DNA of 64,000 bases from Flavobacterium lipolyticum (GCF_020905335.1 NZ_JAJJMN010000001.1:124001-188000), one strand, 5' to 3'; positions 1 to 9,695 are shown, counted from the first letter of the stretch. The notes: generated by a model from the sequence alone, not told the origin. Program-made: numbers and translations.

Positions 1-48
1 AGTCTCAAAAGAAACACTAAACGGTTCGTATAAATTTTCTTTTTTCAT
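1..48 (-). CDS. 5' end of a divergent gene, cut by the window edge
   Basis: Reading leftward from an ATG whose complement is CAT at 46-48, an open frame runs to the window edge and encodes 16 residues beginning MKKENLYEPFSVSFET. It is divergent from the mdaB-like gene, with about 190 bp between them. The fragment is too short to assign a family. Its position suggests a regulator of the redox genes, but that is only a guess from arrangement. Confidence 0.4.
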   Translation of the reverse strand, partial: MKKENLYEPFSVSFET

Positions 49-237
49 TTTGTCTGTTATTTATTGCGGTTGCAAATATACCTGAAAAACACAAATATAT
101 ACCACTTAAAACAATTAAAAATGGTATAATTTTGTCAAGTGATTTTTTAGCATCTTTTCTAAGAAGTTAAAAAAAAACATGCTTCAATCTATTACCATAA
201 TTTATACACAAACAAAATTTACAAGAATATTTACAAA

Positions 238-843
238 ATGAAGAAAATTTTTATTATCAACGGCGGGCAAAACTTTGCGCATTCAGGTGGAAAACTCAAT
301 CAAACCATTACAGACTGGACTATAGAATATTTTACAACCAGCAATAAATATGAAGTAAGAACCACTCACGTTCAGGACGAAATTGATCTTGAAGAAGAAG
401 TCGAAAAATTCGTATGGGCTGATTTAGTGATTTACCATACGCCAATTTGGTGGTTTCACCTACCCAATCTTTTTAAAAAATATATTGATGATGTTTTTAG
501 TGAAGGTCACGAGAAAGGAATTTACCAAAATGACGGCAGAACAAGAACAAATCCCGATCTTAATTATGGTACAGGCGGACTTTTGCACGGGCGAAAATAC
601 ATGCTTACCACTACCTGGAATGCTCCTGCAGCGGCCTTCACGCTTCCGGGAGAATTTTTCGAAGAAACTACGGTAGACGAAGGGGTTATGTTTGGTTTCC
701 ATAAAATGAATCAATTTGTAGGAATGGAAAAACTGGATGGTTTTCATTTTCATGATGTAGAAAAAGGCGCTACTGAAGAAAATATTGGTATCTTTAAACA
801 AAACTATACCAACCATTTAAAACAAATCTTTAAAACTATATGA
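238..843 (+). CDS. mdaB: MdaB-like NAD(P)H:quinone oxidoreductase, flavodoxin fold
   Basis: A 201-residue protein with the flavodoxin-like fold of NAD(P)H dehydrogenases of the MdaB/NQO family, which reduce quinones by two electrons using FAD. The N-terminal KKIFIINGG strand-loop, the segment DLVIYHTPIWWFHLPNLFKKYIDD around residues 62-85 and the GRKYMLTTTWNAP segment are typical of MdaB, and the length is close to the usual ~195 residues. It overlaps the next gene by ATGA (840-843), so the two are translationally coupled. The downstream partner is a YgiN-like monooxygenase, the same pairing as mdaB-ygiN in enterics, which supports a role in quinone redox cycling and oxidative stress defence. 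The protein is cytoplasmic. Confidence 0.85.
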   Translation: MKKIFIINGGQNFAHSGGKLNQTITDWTIEYFTTSNKYEVRTTHVQDEIDLEEEVEKFVWADLVIYHTPIWWFHLPNLFKKYIDDVFSEGHEKGIYQNDGRTRTNPDLNYGTGGLLHGRKYMLTTTWNAPAAAFTLPGEFFEETTVDEGVMFGFHKMNQFVGMEKLDGFHFHDVEKGATEENIGIFKQNYTNHLKQIFKTI

Positions 844-1124
844 TTATGATTTCAATCACTGCTATTTTAAAAAGTAAACCGGAAAATACAGCTCAAATCA
901 AAAACATGTTAAACCATTTGGTTACTGAGACCAGAAAAGAAGAGGCTTGCATTCGATATGATCTGCATCACAGCGAGAATGTTTTTATTATTTGGGAAGA
1001 ATGGAAAGACCAGCCAGGCCTTGATATTCATAACAATCAGCAGTATCTGCAGGATTTTATTAAACAAAGTGAAGGTTTAATCTCCTCGCCCATTCAGGTT
1101 TACAAAACAGTACAAATATTATAA
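840..1124 (+). CDS. Antibiotic biosynthesis monooxygenase (ABM) family protein, YgiN-like
   Basis: A 94-residue ABM-domain protein with a ferredoxin-like fold that usually dimerises. ITAILKSKPENTAQIKNMLNHLV at the N-terminus, the EEACIRYDLHHS strand and VFIIWEEWKDQPGLDIHNN near residues 48-65 match quinol monooxygenase and ABM proteins. The first ATG overlaps the stop of the mdaB-like gene; a second in-frame ATG six bases later is a possible alternative start. Coupling to mdaB fits a quinol/quinone cycle. The exact substrate cannot be read from the sequence. Confidence 0.85.
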   Translation: MIMISITAILKSKPENTAQIKNMLNHLVTETRKEEACIRYDLHHSENVFIIWEEWKDQPGLDIHNNQQYLQDFIKQSEGLISSPIQVYKTVQIL

Positions 1125-1136
1125 TCAAAGTTAGCA

Positions 1137-2117
1137 ATGAGAGCACTTTTAACGACTACTTACGAATCTGATTTTGTAAGTACTGAAATAGAAAAACCGA
1201 CTCCAAAAGAAGGAGAGGTTTTAATCAAAATTCATGCAAGTGGTGTTAATCCTATCGATAACAAAATTCGTATTGGGGTTTCACCCTATGCCTCACCTGT
1301 TTTGCCAGCGGTATTAGGAACTGATCTTGCCGGTGTTGTTGAAGCAGTTGGAAAGAATGTTACCGATTTTAAAGTTGGTGATGAAGTCTACGGGCTCGCC
1401 GGAGGTGTTTTGGGACTTCAGGGAACATTAGCAGAATACACTGCTGTTGACGCCGATTTACTGGCCATAAAACCAAAAAACCTGACTATGAAAGAGGCAG
1501 CAGCAGTTCCATTGGTACTGCTTACGGCTTGGGAAGGTTTAATTGACAGAGCAAAAGTAAAAAAAGGAGATCAGGTTTTGGTTCATGCCGGAGCCGGAGG
1601 TGTTGGGCACATGGTGATACAGCTTGCCCGCATTTTTGGTGCTGATGTTTATGCGACTGTTTCTCCTCAAAAAGCAGCCATCGTTGAATCATACGGAGCA
1701 ACTCCAATTGATTATAAGACAGTAAAAGCTGAAGATTATGTAAAGCAATTTACAGGCGGAAAAGGTTTTGACATTATTTACGATACGGTTGGAGGTCAAT
1801 CTTTGGATGATTCTTTTGCTGCTATCCGCCATTACGGCCAGATTGCCAGTTGTTATGCTTTTGGAACACATGCGCTGGCGACAGGATCACTTCGATCTGC
1901 AAGTTTACATGGTGTTTTTGTTTTACACCCGATGATTAGTGGTGAAGGCAGAAAACATCATGGAGATATTTTAAAAGAAGCTGCAAAATTTATCGAAGAA
2001 GGGAAATTAAAACCTCTTATCGATCCCAGAAGCTTTACTTTAGATACTGCTATGGAAGCTCATAAAGCGGTTAGTGATAATACTTCTGTTGGAAAAATTG
2101 TAGTGGATATCGCTTAG
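1137..2117 (+). CDS. Zinc-type alcohol dehydrogenase-like quinone oxidoreductase (MDR family)
   Basis: A 326-residue medium-chain reductase. It has the GroES-like N-terminal domain (EVLIKIHASGVNPIDNKIR, near residues 26-45) and a Rossmann NADPH domain with the glycine motif VLVHAGAGGVGHMVIQLA near residues 147-164. Structural-zinc cysteines are absent, as in quinone oxidoreductases (QOR/zeta-crystallin), so it is likely a zinc-independent NADPH enzyme acting on quinones or enones. It begins 12 bp after the ABM gene and so completes a three-gene redox operon that ends at the hairpin terminator near 2178-2207. Confidence 0.88.
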   Translation: MRALLTTTYESDFVSTEIEKPTPKEGEVLIKIHASGVNPIDNKIRIGVSPYASPVLPAVLGTDLAGVVEAVGKNVTDFKVGDEVYGLAGGVLGLQGTLAEYTAVDADLLAIKPKNLTMKEAAAVPLVLLTAWEGLIDRAKVKKGDQVLVHAGAGGVGHMVIQLARIFGADVYATVSPQKAAIVESYGATPIDYKTVKAEDYVKQFTGGKGFDIIYDTVGGQSLDDSFAAIRHYGQIASCYAFGTHALATGSLRSASLHGVFVLHPMISGEGRKHHGDILKEAAKFIEEGKLKPLIDPRSFTLDTAMEAHKAVSDNTSVGKIVVDIA

Positions 2118-2176
2118 TTTCAAAATCTGATCCTTTTTAGGTGCGGGTCAGTTTTCTGATAAATCATTAAATAAAA

Positions 2177-2214
2177 AAGAGACTGTATCCCAACGGACAC
2201 AGTCTCTCTCTTTT
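2177..2214. terminator. Bidirectional hairpin terminator between convergent genes
   Basis: Stem AGAGACTGT (2178-2186) pairs with ACAGTCTCT (2199-2207). An A-tract lies on the left and a T-rich tract on the right, so it can serve both the redox operon and the leftward M43 protease gene. Confidence 0.8.
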
Positions 2215-2228
2215 TATAGCAGCCTAAA

Positions 2229-5200
2229 TTACTGTTTTATGATTTTTTGGGTGAAAGTTTTCTTCGCTGAAGAAGTTACATTAAGAAAATATACTCCTCT
2301 TGTTTTCCCCGATAAATTAATTGTTTTTTCAGTGTTGTTTCCTCCGGCAAAAGTTTCGGTATGAATCATTTTTCCTTCTGCGCTATGAACGGTAACCGTA
2401 TAATTGTCGGCCGTAGATGGTGTTACCACATGAAAAACATTAGTGGAAGGATTTGGATATACCTGAACCCCTTTCAGATTGTTTATTTCTCTTGGTTTCG
2501 TTACCGCCAAATTAGGGCCGTTATCAATTTTTAAATTATCAAACCAGATTCTGGTTCCAAAACCTGAAGTGTTTTTAAATTTAATTAAAACATTTTTTTG
2601 CTGTTTTACGATACTCAGATCAATTTTTTCGGCTCTCCAATCGGAATCTTTGGTTGGAATCCAATCGTTCGTTTCATTTGTTTCGGTTGTTGCAGGATTG
2701 TCCTGAATTGGAGGTGAAACCGTTTGCAACTGTATTTGATTTTTAGAATATACATTCGTCCAGGTAACTCCACAATCTGAAGATACAAGAATATCAATCT
2801 TGTCGGGCGCTGGCTCAGGGTCATATACGCTTAAATACTGCGTATAAGCCAGATCAAAATACAAGTAAGGTGTTGCTGCGGAAGAAAAATCAACTGCTTT
2901 TAAAATTAGTTCATCAACCTTAGCGGTTGGGTTATCGGCATTATTAATTACCAGACAGGACAGATCTCCTTTGCCCACATCCGAACGTTTTTCCCATGTA
3001 ATGGCATCCTCACCCGGATTAATGATTTCCCAATCCTGAATCGGAAAACTTTCCTCAAAATTTTCCAAGAATGGAAGACTGTTTTTACTTTTGACCACTA
3101 CAACACCGGTTTTTGTCACCGTAGATCCCGTTCCATTTGCATTAGAAGCTGTCAAAGTCACATTGTAAGTTCCCGGACTATCATAAACTACAGCAGGATG
3201 TTTGCTTGTTGAAAAAGAAGGTGTCCCTCCCGGGAATGACCATACCCAGGCAGTAGGTTCTCCGGTTGAGTTGTCTTTAAATGCAATCGGAAGATCACTG
3301 CACTGCCTTTCATTTTTAATCAAAAATTCTGAAAACGGAGTTTCTTTGCTATCAAAATTGAATTTCAAATTATCAATCCAAATTCTCGCTCCATACCCGG
3401 AAGTATTTTTAAATTTAAATAAAACATTTGGTTCTCCTTTAAAATCAGAAAGAATCACTCGTTCGGTTCTCCAATGTGAATCTGAAGTTGGAATCCAGTT
3501 GTTTGCATCGTTGCTGACAAATGTTTCCAATTCAGTGTGCGTTTTTTTATAAACACTTTCCCAGGTTACACCACAATCTTTTGAAACCAGGACTTCAAGA
3601 ACGTCCGGACTCACAGCATCAAACTTGGCATAAGCAACATCAAATGAAAAATCGGTTATTCCAACCGATAGATCTGCCGGTTTCAGAATGATTTCATCTA
3701 CTTCATCTACTTTCTCATTATCAGCATTATTCATTACCATACAAGATGTAGAATTATGCCCTACTCCTGTACGCTGTTCCCAGGCTAATTTGTTATCGGG
3801 GTTAATAATTTCCCAGTCTGCAGGCGGAAAAGAACCTTCAAAACCTTCAATAAAAGAAGTTTTATAAGGATCAACAATAGTTATAAAATTGTTTCTGGTA
3901 AGTGTTGTCCCTATGCCTTTTGCATTTTTAGTAGTCAGTGTTACAGCATAAGATCCCGACACCTCATAGACTACTGTTGGATTCTGATCTGTAGAACTTG
4001 AAGGTGTCCCTCCGGGAAACGACCAATTCCATGAGGTAGGATTTCCTGTTGAAACATCTACAAATGGAGCTGTGATACTGGTACAGCGTGTATCTCTCAT
4101 ACTGGATGCAAAATCAGAAACCGGAGTAGCGACCTGATTAACAGCAACATTTACATTATCGATCCAAATTCGCGTTCCATAACCTGATACGTTCACAAAA
4201 CGAATAGAAACATTGCTGTTCCCGATATAAGCAGTAAGATCGACTACTTCTTTTCGCCAATTGGCATCTGTAACCGGTATCCAATTATTGGCCTGTGCGG
4301 TAGGAACGGATGTGGTTTCTAATAATGTGTGTGTTTTCGAATAAACATCATTCCAGGTCTGTCCGCAATCTGTCGAGACCTGTACTTTTAAAACATCAGG
4401 GCTTACATCATCAAACTTGGTATAAGCCACATCAAAATACATTTGACTGTTTTGTCCGGCCGTAAAATCAAAATAAGGCAATCTGATATAATCCAAAGTT
4501 CCCAATACCGAATTATCAGCATTGTTCATGATCATGCACGAACTGTCATAATGCCCCACTCCTTTACGCTTTTCCCAACCAAGCCCTTTGTCCGGATTTG
4601 TAATTTCCCACCCCGAAGGCGGAAAAGCACCTGCAAAACTTTCCGTATAATTTGCATTTGATTTTTGATCTACTTCGATATAATTGGATACTTCTTTCGT
4701 ATTTGTTCCTTGTGAGTTGGCTACTTTTAAAGTTACTTTATACTTTCCCGATGTGTTATAAGTCACCACCGGATTTTGATCTGTAGAGGTTGCCGGAGTT
4801 CCTCCTTCGAATGTCCAAACTCTTGAATTGGGCAATCCTAAAGAAACATCTTTAAAAACAATACTTTTACCTGCACAAATAGCGGTGGTACTACTGTTAA
4901 AATTAGCCGTCGGATTGCTTTCAATAACCCCTACTGCACTAAGATTAGCGGGCTCCCATAATACCCCTCTTGGATATTTAGCAACCGTTTTGTCTTCTAA
5001 CCAATAGGTCATTGCATTCGTCTGATCGCGGGTATACATATTCTGACAATTGGTATTATAGTCCATGTGATTTTCGGCATTGGCATAAACTCCACAGCTG
5101 TTTAGTACGTTTCTGGTACAGCCTTCGGCAACTTTCGTAGGAGGAGTATCGGCCATCCCGTCGTTTACCGGATCACAATCGTCCTGAAAAGTGTGTTTCA

Positions 5201-5912
5201 ATCCAAAATAATGGCCAAACTCATGTGTCATTACCTTTGCAAAAGTAGCACTCGCGTGAGATCCGCAGGTACTCCCAATGTATCTGTGATTGAAAGCCAC
5301 ACGCGGTATGGCATCCTGAATGGGTAAAAAAGCATGTCCTGAACCAGTAGGCCCCTGCCCCGTATTGGGTTCATCCACCACCAAAACATCCAGATAATAC
5401 CTGTTGTTTTTACCATACCAGATGTAGTCATAAATTTTAGCATCATAGCCGTCTGAAACATGTGCCTCGGGATGCCAGTCTAAACCCGGAATTTCTAAAG
5501 GATTGCCCTCCGGATCTACGGTTGCCAAGACAAACTGAATGTTCAGTTTACTTTTAACAGCGTCAAAACGAGGATCGGTTGTAGCATACTCCGGAAACAA
5601 ACCATTAAAATCCTTATTTACCGTTAGCAGCGCATCGTCTATTCGGCATTTCATCTGCTCTTTGGTAAAAACATTATTAATATTAGTTCCGTCGGCCAGA
5701 ATGTGAAACACGACCGGAACCATATAAGGAACAGTAGCGGCTTTCTTTGTATTCCCTTTTTTCCAGGTTTTAATTTTAGAAAGCGATTTCATAAATGCGG
5801 TCTCTTCCTTTTGGGATAATTGGGTTCCACAACCAATTGGGTTCTGGTTTTGCCCAAAAGAAATGCAGCATTGAAGCAGAAAAACTGCAGCAATAAAGTA
5901 GTTTTTTTTCAA
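2229..5912 (-). CDS. Secreted M43-family metalloprotease with PKD and choice-of-anchor J domains and a T9SS sorting domain
   Basis: A 1,227-residue secreted protein. Residues 1-20 form a signal peptide (MKKNYFIAAV... ending SFGQ). A pappalysin-like M43 domain covers about 60-320 and carries the zinc motif HEFGHYFGLKH at residues 230-240, with a downstream Met-turn candidate HMDYN near 283. Then three PKD-like domains (about 335-415, 595-680, 860-945; each with a W(T/S)F.GGTP signature) alternate with three choice-of-anchor J (jelly-roll) domains (about 425-590, 690-855, 950-1130). The last ~85 residues (VYPNPSTN... ending FTQKIIKQ) are a type A T9SS sorting domain, so it should be exported and attached or released at the surface. 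The alternating PKD/jelly-roll copies look like internal duplications. Role: extracellular protein breakdown; substrate unknown. Confidence 0.93.
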   Translation of the reverse strand: MKKNYFIAAVFLLQCCISFGQNQNPIGCGTQLSQKEETAFMKSLSKIKTWKKGNTKKAATVPYMVPVVFHILADGTNINNVFTKEQMKCRIDDALLTVNKDFNGLFPEYATTDPRFDAVKSKLNIQFVLATVDPEGNPLEIPGLDWHPEAHVSDGYDAKIYDYIWYGKNNRYYLDVLVVDEPNTGQGPTGSGHAFLPIQDAIPRVAFNHRYIGSTCGSHASATFAKVMTHEFGHYFGLKHTFQDDCDPVNDGMADTPPTKVAEGCTRNVLNSCGVYANAENHMDYNTNCQNMYTRDQTNAMTYWLEDKTVAKYPRGVLWEPANLSAVGVIESNPTANFNSSTTAICAGKSIVFKDVSLGLPNSRVWTFEGGTPATSTDQNPVVTYNTSGKYKVTLKVANSQGTNTKEVSNYIEVDQKSNANYTESFAGAFPPSGWEITNPDKGLGWEKRKGVGHYDSSCMIMNNADNSVLGTLDYIRLPYFDFTAGQNSQMYFDVAYTKFDDVSPDVLKVQVSTDCGQTWNDVYSKTHTLLETTSVPTAQANNWIPVTDANWRKEVVDLTAYIGNSNVSIRFVNVSGYGTRIWIDNVNVAVNQVATPVSDFASSMRDTRCTSITAPFVDVSTGNPTSWNWSFPGGTPSSSTDQNPTVVYEVSGSYAVTLTTKNAKGIGTTLTRNNFITIVDPYKTSFIEGFEGSFPPADWEIINPDNKLAWEQRTGVGHNSTSCMVMNNADNEKVDEVDEIILKPADLSVGITDFSFDVAYAKFDAVSPDVLEVLVSKDCGVTWESVYKKTHTELETFVSNDANNWIPTSDSHWRTERVILSDFKGEPNVLFKFKNTSGYGARIWIDNLKFNFDSKETPFSEFLIKNERQCSDLPIAFKDNSTGEPTAWVWSFPGGTPSFSTSKHPAVVYDSPGTYNVTLTASNANGTGSTVTKTGVVVVKSKNSLPFLENFEESFPIQDWEIINPGEDAITWEKRSDVGKGDLSCLVINNADNPTAKVDELILKAVDFSSAATPYLYFDLAYTQYLSVYDPEPAPDKIDILVSSDCGVTWTNVYSKNQIQLQTVSPPIQDNPATTETNETNDWIPTKDSDWRAEKIDLSIVKQQKNVLIKFKNTSGFGTRIWFDNLKIDNGPNLAVTKPREINNLKGVQVYPNPSTNVFHVVTPSTADNYTVTVHSAEGKMIHTETFAGGNNTEKTINLSGKTRGVYFLNVTSSAKKTFTQKIIKQ

Positions 5913-5941
5913 AATAATGGTCTTTTTGTTAATTGTTATTC

Positions 5942-5949
5942 CAAATATA
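5942..5949 (-). promoter_or_regulatory. Candidate Bacteroidota -7 box for the M43 protease
   Basis: The minus strand reads TATATTTG, an exact match to TAnnTTTG, 30 bp upstream of the protease ATG. No convincing -33 box was found at the usual spacing. Confidence 0.4.
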
Positions 5950-6466
5950 AAATCAACAGATAATTTGTTAAAAAGATTAATTTTTAAAACAAATAAATCT
6001 TTAATTATTCATATTTGATAGTTTTTTTTTTATAAAATTATTTAATTAACAACTGAAAAAAAGATATTATCTTATTGTAAAATAATTGTATGTTATCTAG
6101 TTTTTATTGTTTCGACCAATCCAAAAAAGAAAAAACATCATTCTAAAAATGTGTTTTTCACACAATTCAGAACTATTTTGAAAAAGAAGTAAAAGAACTC
6201 TTTCAGCATCCGAATACATTATCTTAAAAACTAAGAAAAAAACTACTATTGCAGTACTGAATTTAGAATCGCCTGAATGAGCCAGATTTATGCTACTTTA
6301 GACACAAAATCACTCTAATCTCCAAAACAAAGATTCCTAATATCTTAATTTCTTTGTTTTTTTTAAATATATTCTTCCTGAAAATTCATAAAATTTAGTA
6401 GCAAAAAAAACCTCCATTTTAAATATCTTAGCAGAATATTACCATCCTAAATAAAATCAACAAAAA
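5950..6466. other. AT-rich intergenic region without a recognised gene
   Basis: About 520 bp between divergent genes. It holds no convincing ORF. The only structure seen is a weak inverted repeat AAACAAAG (6325-6332) / CTTTGTTT (6352-6359) followed by T residues, which could be a leftover terminator. Confidence 0.5.
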
Positions 6467-7747
6467 ATGGCTGAGCAATCTTCAATCCAGTGCCCCAATT
6501 GCGGCACACCAATCGATGTAAATGATGTTTTGAAACATCAATTGGAAGATAGTATCCGTAAAGAATTTCAACAAAAAGCCAGTGCTCAGTCCAAAGAGCT
6601 GGAACTTAAAAACGAGCAATTCGAAAAAGCAAAAGCTGAATTTGAGGCCAAGAAAAAACAGGAAAATGAACTTTTTGCCGAAAGACTGGAACGCGAGAGA
6701 AAAATAGCCGAAAAAGAAATTTCTCAGAAATTAAAAACCAAACTCGAAGAAGAAAACAAAGATCGTTTGCTTCTAATGGAAAAAGAGCTTTCGGAGAAAT
6801 CAGAGAAACTTCGCGAACTGAACAAAATGGAAGGTGAAATTGCGAAACTTCAACGTGAAAAACTCGAAATGAAGGAGGCTATCGAAACGGAAGCGCAAAA
6901 ACAGCTTAACGCTACTTTGATTCTGGAACGTGACAAAATCCGAAAACAAGAAGAGGAAAAAAACGAACTAAAAATAAAAGAATACCAAAAACAGTCTGAT
7001 GATCAGAAAAAGCTGATTGAGGAAATGAAACGCAAGCAGGAACAAGGCTCCATGCAATTGCAGGGTGAAGTCATGGAACTTGCGATTGAGGAATGGCTGG
7101 CCAGTAATTTTCCGTTAGACACTATCGACGAAGTAAAAAAGGGAGCCAATGGAGCCGACTGTCTTCAGGTTGTAAATACCCGAGAAGTACAAAATTGTGG
7201 TTCTATTTATTATGAAAGTAAGCGTACTAAAGCTTTCCAGCCTGCATGGATTGAGAAATTCAAGAATGATATCCGAACCAAAAAGGCCAATATTGGTGTT
7301 TTGGTCACTGAGGTGATGCCTGCCGGAATGGATCGTATGGGTATGCGCGATGGGATATGGATTTGTACTTATGAAGAATTTAAAGGACTAAGTGCTGTTT
7401 TACGTCAATCTCTCATACAAGTTAGCCAGGCCGTTCAGGCACAGGAGAACAAAGGAGATAAAATGTCGATGCTCTATGATTTTTTAACCAGCAATGAATT
7501 CCGCTTACAGGTAGAAGGAATTGTAGAGGGTTTTACGCAAATGCAAAGTGATTTGGAATCTGAAAAAAGAGCCATGCAGCGTATTTGGAAACAACGCGAA
7601 AAGCAAATTGAAAAAGTAGTGCACAATACGCTGGGAATGTACGGCTCGATTCGTGGTATTGCCGGAAATGCAGTTCAGACTGTACGAGCTTTAGAACTTG
7701 ATTTTATTGAAGACGAAGAAGAACCGAAAACAAAAGAACTGGAATAA
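6467..7747 (+). CDS. DUF2130 family protein with N-terminal zinc ribbon and long coiled coil
   Basis: A 426-residue protein. A half zinc-ribbon (CPNCG at residues 9-13) is followed by a highly charged Glu/Lys coiled coil from about 30 to 200. A DUF2130 domain then spans about 205-400, with the segments EVMELAIEEWLASNFPLD and KKGANGADCLQVV, a YESKRTKAFQPAWIEKFK segment and a predicted nuclease-like core. The DUF2130 family has no settled function; the charged core residues have led to suggestions of a restriction-endonuclease-like fold. It stands alone between a divergent protease gene and a convergent lipoprotein gene. Confidence 0.85.
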   Translation: MAEQSSIQCPNCGTPIDVNDVLKHQLEDSIRKEFQQKASAQSKELELKNEQFEKAKAEFEAKKKQENELFAERLERERKIAEKEISQKLKTKLEEENKDRLLLMEKELSEKSEKLRELNKMEGEIAKLQREKLEMKEAIETEAQKQLNATLILERDKIRKQEEEKNELKIKEYQKQSDDQKKLIEEMKRKQEQGSMQLQGEVMELAIEEWLASNFPLDTIDEVKKGANGADCLQVVNTREVQNCGSIYYESKRTKAFQPAWIEKFKNDIRTKKANIGVLVTEVMPAGMDRMGMRDGIWICTYEEFKGLSAVLRQSLIQVSQAVQAQENKGDKMSMLYDFLTSNEFRLQVEGIVEGFTQMQSDLESEKRAMQRIWKQREKQIEKVVHNTLGMYGSIRGIAGNAVQTVRALELDFIEDEEEPKTKELE

Positions 7748-7901
7748 TACCGATTGTATATACAATATAATCCAATTGCATTGTGCTGTTTTCCTATTAC
7801 ATCGGCATTATATCAGAAAAAATCGGACTGAAATAGAAGTAAAATCGATATAATTACACAGCCTGTGTATTTTTTACCCTTTTCGGATATTATATAAAAA
7901 C

Positions 7902-7993
7902 AATTTGCCATTCCAATCAGCGAATTTTCCTGAACAATACTGTTTATATCAGCATTAATCTTTGGAAATTCATCGCAATCGGAATGGCAAATT
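7902..7993. repeat. Long imperfect inverted repeat (92 nt) downstream of convergent genes
   Basis: The outer arms AATTTGCCATTCC (7902-7914) and GGAATGGCAAATT (7981-7993) are perfectly complementary over 13 bp. The next ~16 bases inward (AATCAGCGAATTTTCC and GGAAATTCATCGCAATC) also pair imperfectly. It lies between the DUF2130 gene and the leftward META gene and could end both transcripts or be a small MITE-like element. Confidence 0.6.
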
Positions 7994-8017
7994 TAATTTT
8001 TATTTATAAAACAGAAT

Positions 8018-8782
8018 TTAGTCTACTTTTCTAAAAACCAATAATTTCCCATCAGGATTAGAAAGTGTCAATCGTAAATTTTCAATTGAATAAGTAGTTG
8101 TTTTTTGCAATGTTTCTACAAATTCACCTTCTTTATTCGCCGGCATACAAGCCATCAAAGTCGAAATTACATCAGAGAATCTCAACAATCCTTTTTCGAA
8201 GAAAATTTTTCCTCCAATATTATTACAGCCTCCAAATCCTGAAAATCTATTTTCGGCTGAGTAAATTTCAATACGTGGCATTTCTTTTTGAAAGTCAGAA
8301 GAAGTCAATTTTCTTCCATTCAACTCCTCTAATACCCAGATATCGTGCAAGCGATAATCCGTAATATACTGACCACAACCGTTTAATGTTTTACCATTCA
8401 TTTCTACTTTAACCGTGTAAGGCGAAACGGCACCTGACATTGAATCCGTACATTCGAATTGCTGAACAGTAATAGTAGCCTCTGTTTTTCCGCTTTTTAC
8501 TCTATACATTTTTACATTAGCATCCATTGCTTTTATTGGTTCAACGGCATCAAAACTAATGGACTCCATTCCTTCTATCAATGATGTAAAAACAATTTTA
8601 TCTTTTCCAAATTTCAATCCCCAAAATGGTTCATTTCCAGTAGCTTTAAAATAAACATTTAGTTCTTCTTCTTCTGAAGTGGTTTGAGAAGTGGTTTCTT
8701 TCGTGTTTGTTTTTTTAACTGCAACCGACTTACAACTTAAGATCACAGACATTAGGGCGCATAGTAAAAGTACTTTTTTCAT
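8018..8782 (-). CDS. META-domain lipoprotein (HslJ-like) with an N-terminal COG3650-type domain
   Basis: A 254-residue envelope lipoprotein. The signal peptide MKKVLLLCALMSVILSC ends at a lipobox cysteine (residue 17). A first domain (about 45-140) has the FKATGNEPFWGLKF start and a Cys near 115 typical of COG3650-like domains. A META domain follows (about 148-250, starting HDIWVLEELNGRKL and containing FSGFGGCNNIGGKI), as in HslJ, linked to heat or novobiocin resistance in E. coli. A single gene with no partner nearby. The exact function is unknown. Confidence 0.85.
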   Translation of the reverse strand: MKKVLLLCALMSVILSCKSVAVKKTNTKETTSQTTSEEEELNVYFKATGNEPFWGLKFGKDKIVFTSLIEGMESISFDAVEPIKAMDANVKMYRVKSGKTEATITVQQFECTDSMSGAVSPYTVKVEMNGKTLNGCGQYITDYRLHDIWVLEELNGRKLTSSDFQKEMPRIEIYSAENRFSGFGGCNNIGGKIFFEKGLLRFSDVISTLMACMPANKEGEFVETLQKTTTYSIENLRLTLSNPDGKLLVFRKVD

Positions 8783-9019
8783 ATCATTAAATTTTTTATT
8801 ATGACTTCACACTAGAAAAAACCGAGCCAAAAATCAATACTGCCCGTTTTTTATGATTTTTTTAAGCAGAACCCAGTATTAAAATTAAGACAAATAATAC
8901 AATTACTAAAATAAACTTAAAAACTAAAAATACTGCCAAACACTACCCCTTTATAATGCGAAGTAAAACAAATACACCTCTCGCATTGTCGAAAAAATTT
9001 ACCAAACAACTAATTTCTG

Positions 9020-9027
9020 TATCTTTG
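9020..9027 (+). promoter_or_regulatory. Candidate -7 box for the DUF4202 gene
   Basis: TATCTTTG matches TAnnTTTG and lies 23 bp upstream of the ATG at 9051. No -33 element was found at the expected distance. Confidence 0.45.
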
Positions 9028-9050
9028 AACTCTATTATTTTACTAAAAAA

Positions 9051-9635
9051 ATGAATACACCTTTTCAAAAAGCCGGCCAGTTGATTGATGCTGAGAACGC
9101 TCAGGATCCTAATATCGAAATCGATCAAAATAGAGAGTATCCAAAAGAATTATTGTATTCTGATCGAATGTATAAACGATTGATGCAGTTTAAACCTGAA
9201 GCTTCAGAAGCTGTTCAAATTGCCTCAAAAGCACAACACATCTGCCGATGGAAAGTGGCACGCGAATCGTATCCAATGGATCGTGTCGGATATTTGAAAT
9301 GGCGGGAAGAACTTAAAAAATTTCACGCAAAAACCACAGCCGCAATTCTGGAAAAAGCAGGCTATAATTCTGAATTTATCGATCGGGTTTCCTTTTTAAT
9401 TGAAAAGAAGCTTCTAAAAAAAGATGCCGAAACACAACTGTTGGAAGATGTAATTTGTTTGGTTTTCTTAGAATATTATCTGGATCCGTTTGTGCACAAA
9501 CACGATGAAGAGAAACTCAAAAACATCATTAAGAAGACCTGGGATAAAATGTCTGACAAAGGACATCAGGAAGCCTTGAAGATTAGTTATACTGAAGAAA
9601 ACTTAAATCTGATAAAAGCCTCTTTAGGTCTTTAA
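9051..9635 (+). CDS. DUF4202 domain-containing protein
   Basis: A 194-residue cytoplasmic protein matching DUF4202 from end to end (AGQLIDAENAQDPN near residues 8-20; ASKAQHICRWKVARESYPMDRVGYLKWREEL near 58-88; the acidic LLEDVICLVFLEYYL segment). Conserved His/Arg/Asp residues in the middle suggest an HD-like helical enzyme, but no activity is established. In other Bacteroidota and proteobacteria it is often found near nitrate or nitrite assimilation genes; here cobA-mobA lies 4 kb downstream, which fits but does not prove that link. Confidence 0.85.
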   Translation: MNTPFQKAGQLIDAENAQDPNIEIDQNREYPKELLYSDRMYKRLMQFKPEASEAVQIASKAQHICRWKVARESYPMDRVGYLKWREELKKFHAKTTAAILEKAGYNSEFIDRVSFLIEKKLLKKDAETQLLEDVICLVFLEYYLDPFVHKHDEEKLKNIIKKTWDKMSDKGHQEALKISYTEENLNLIKASLGL

Positions 9636-9695
9636 CTTCATTTTAAATTAAGGTAAATTCCTTTCGGTATCTTCTGCATAATTCTTCATTCCTAT

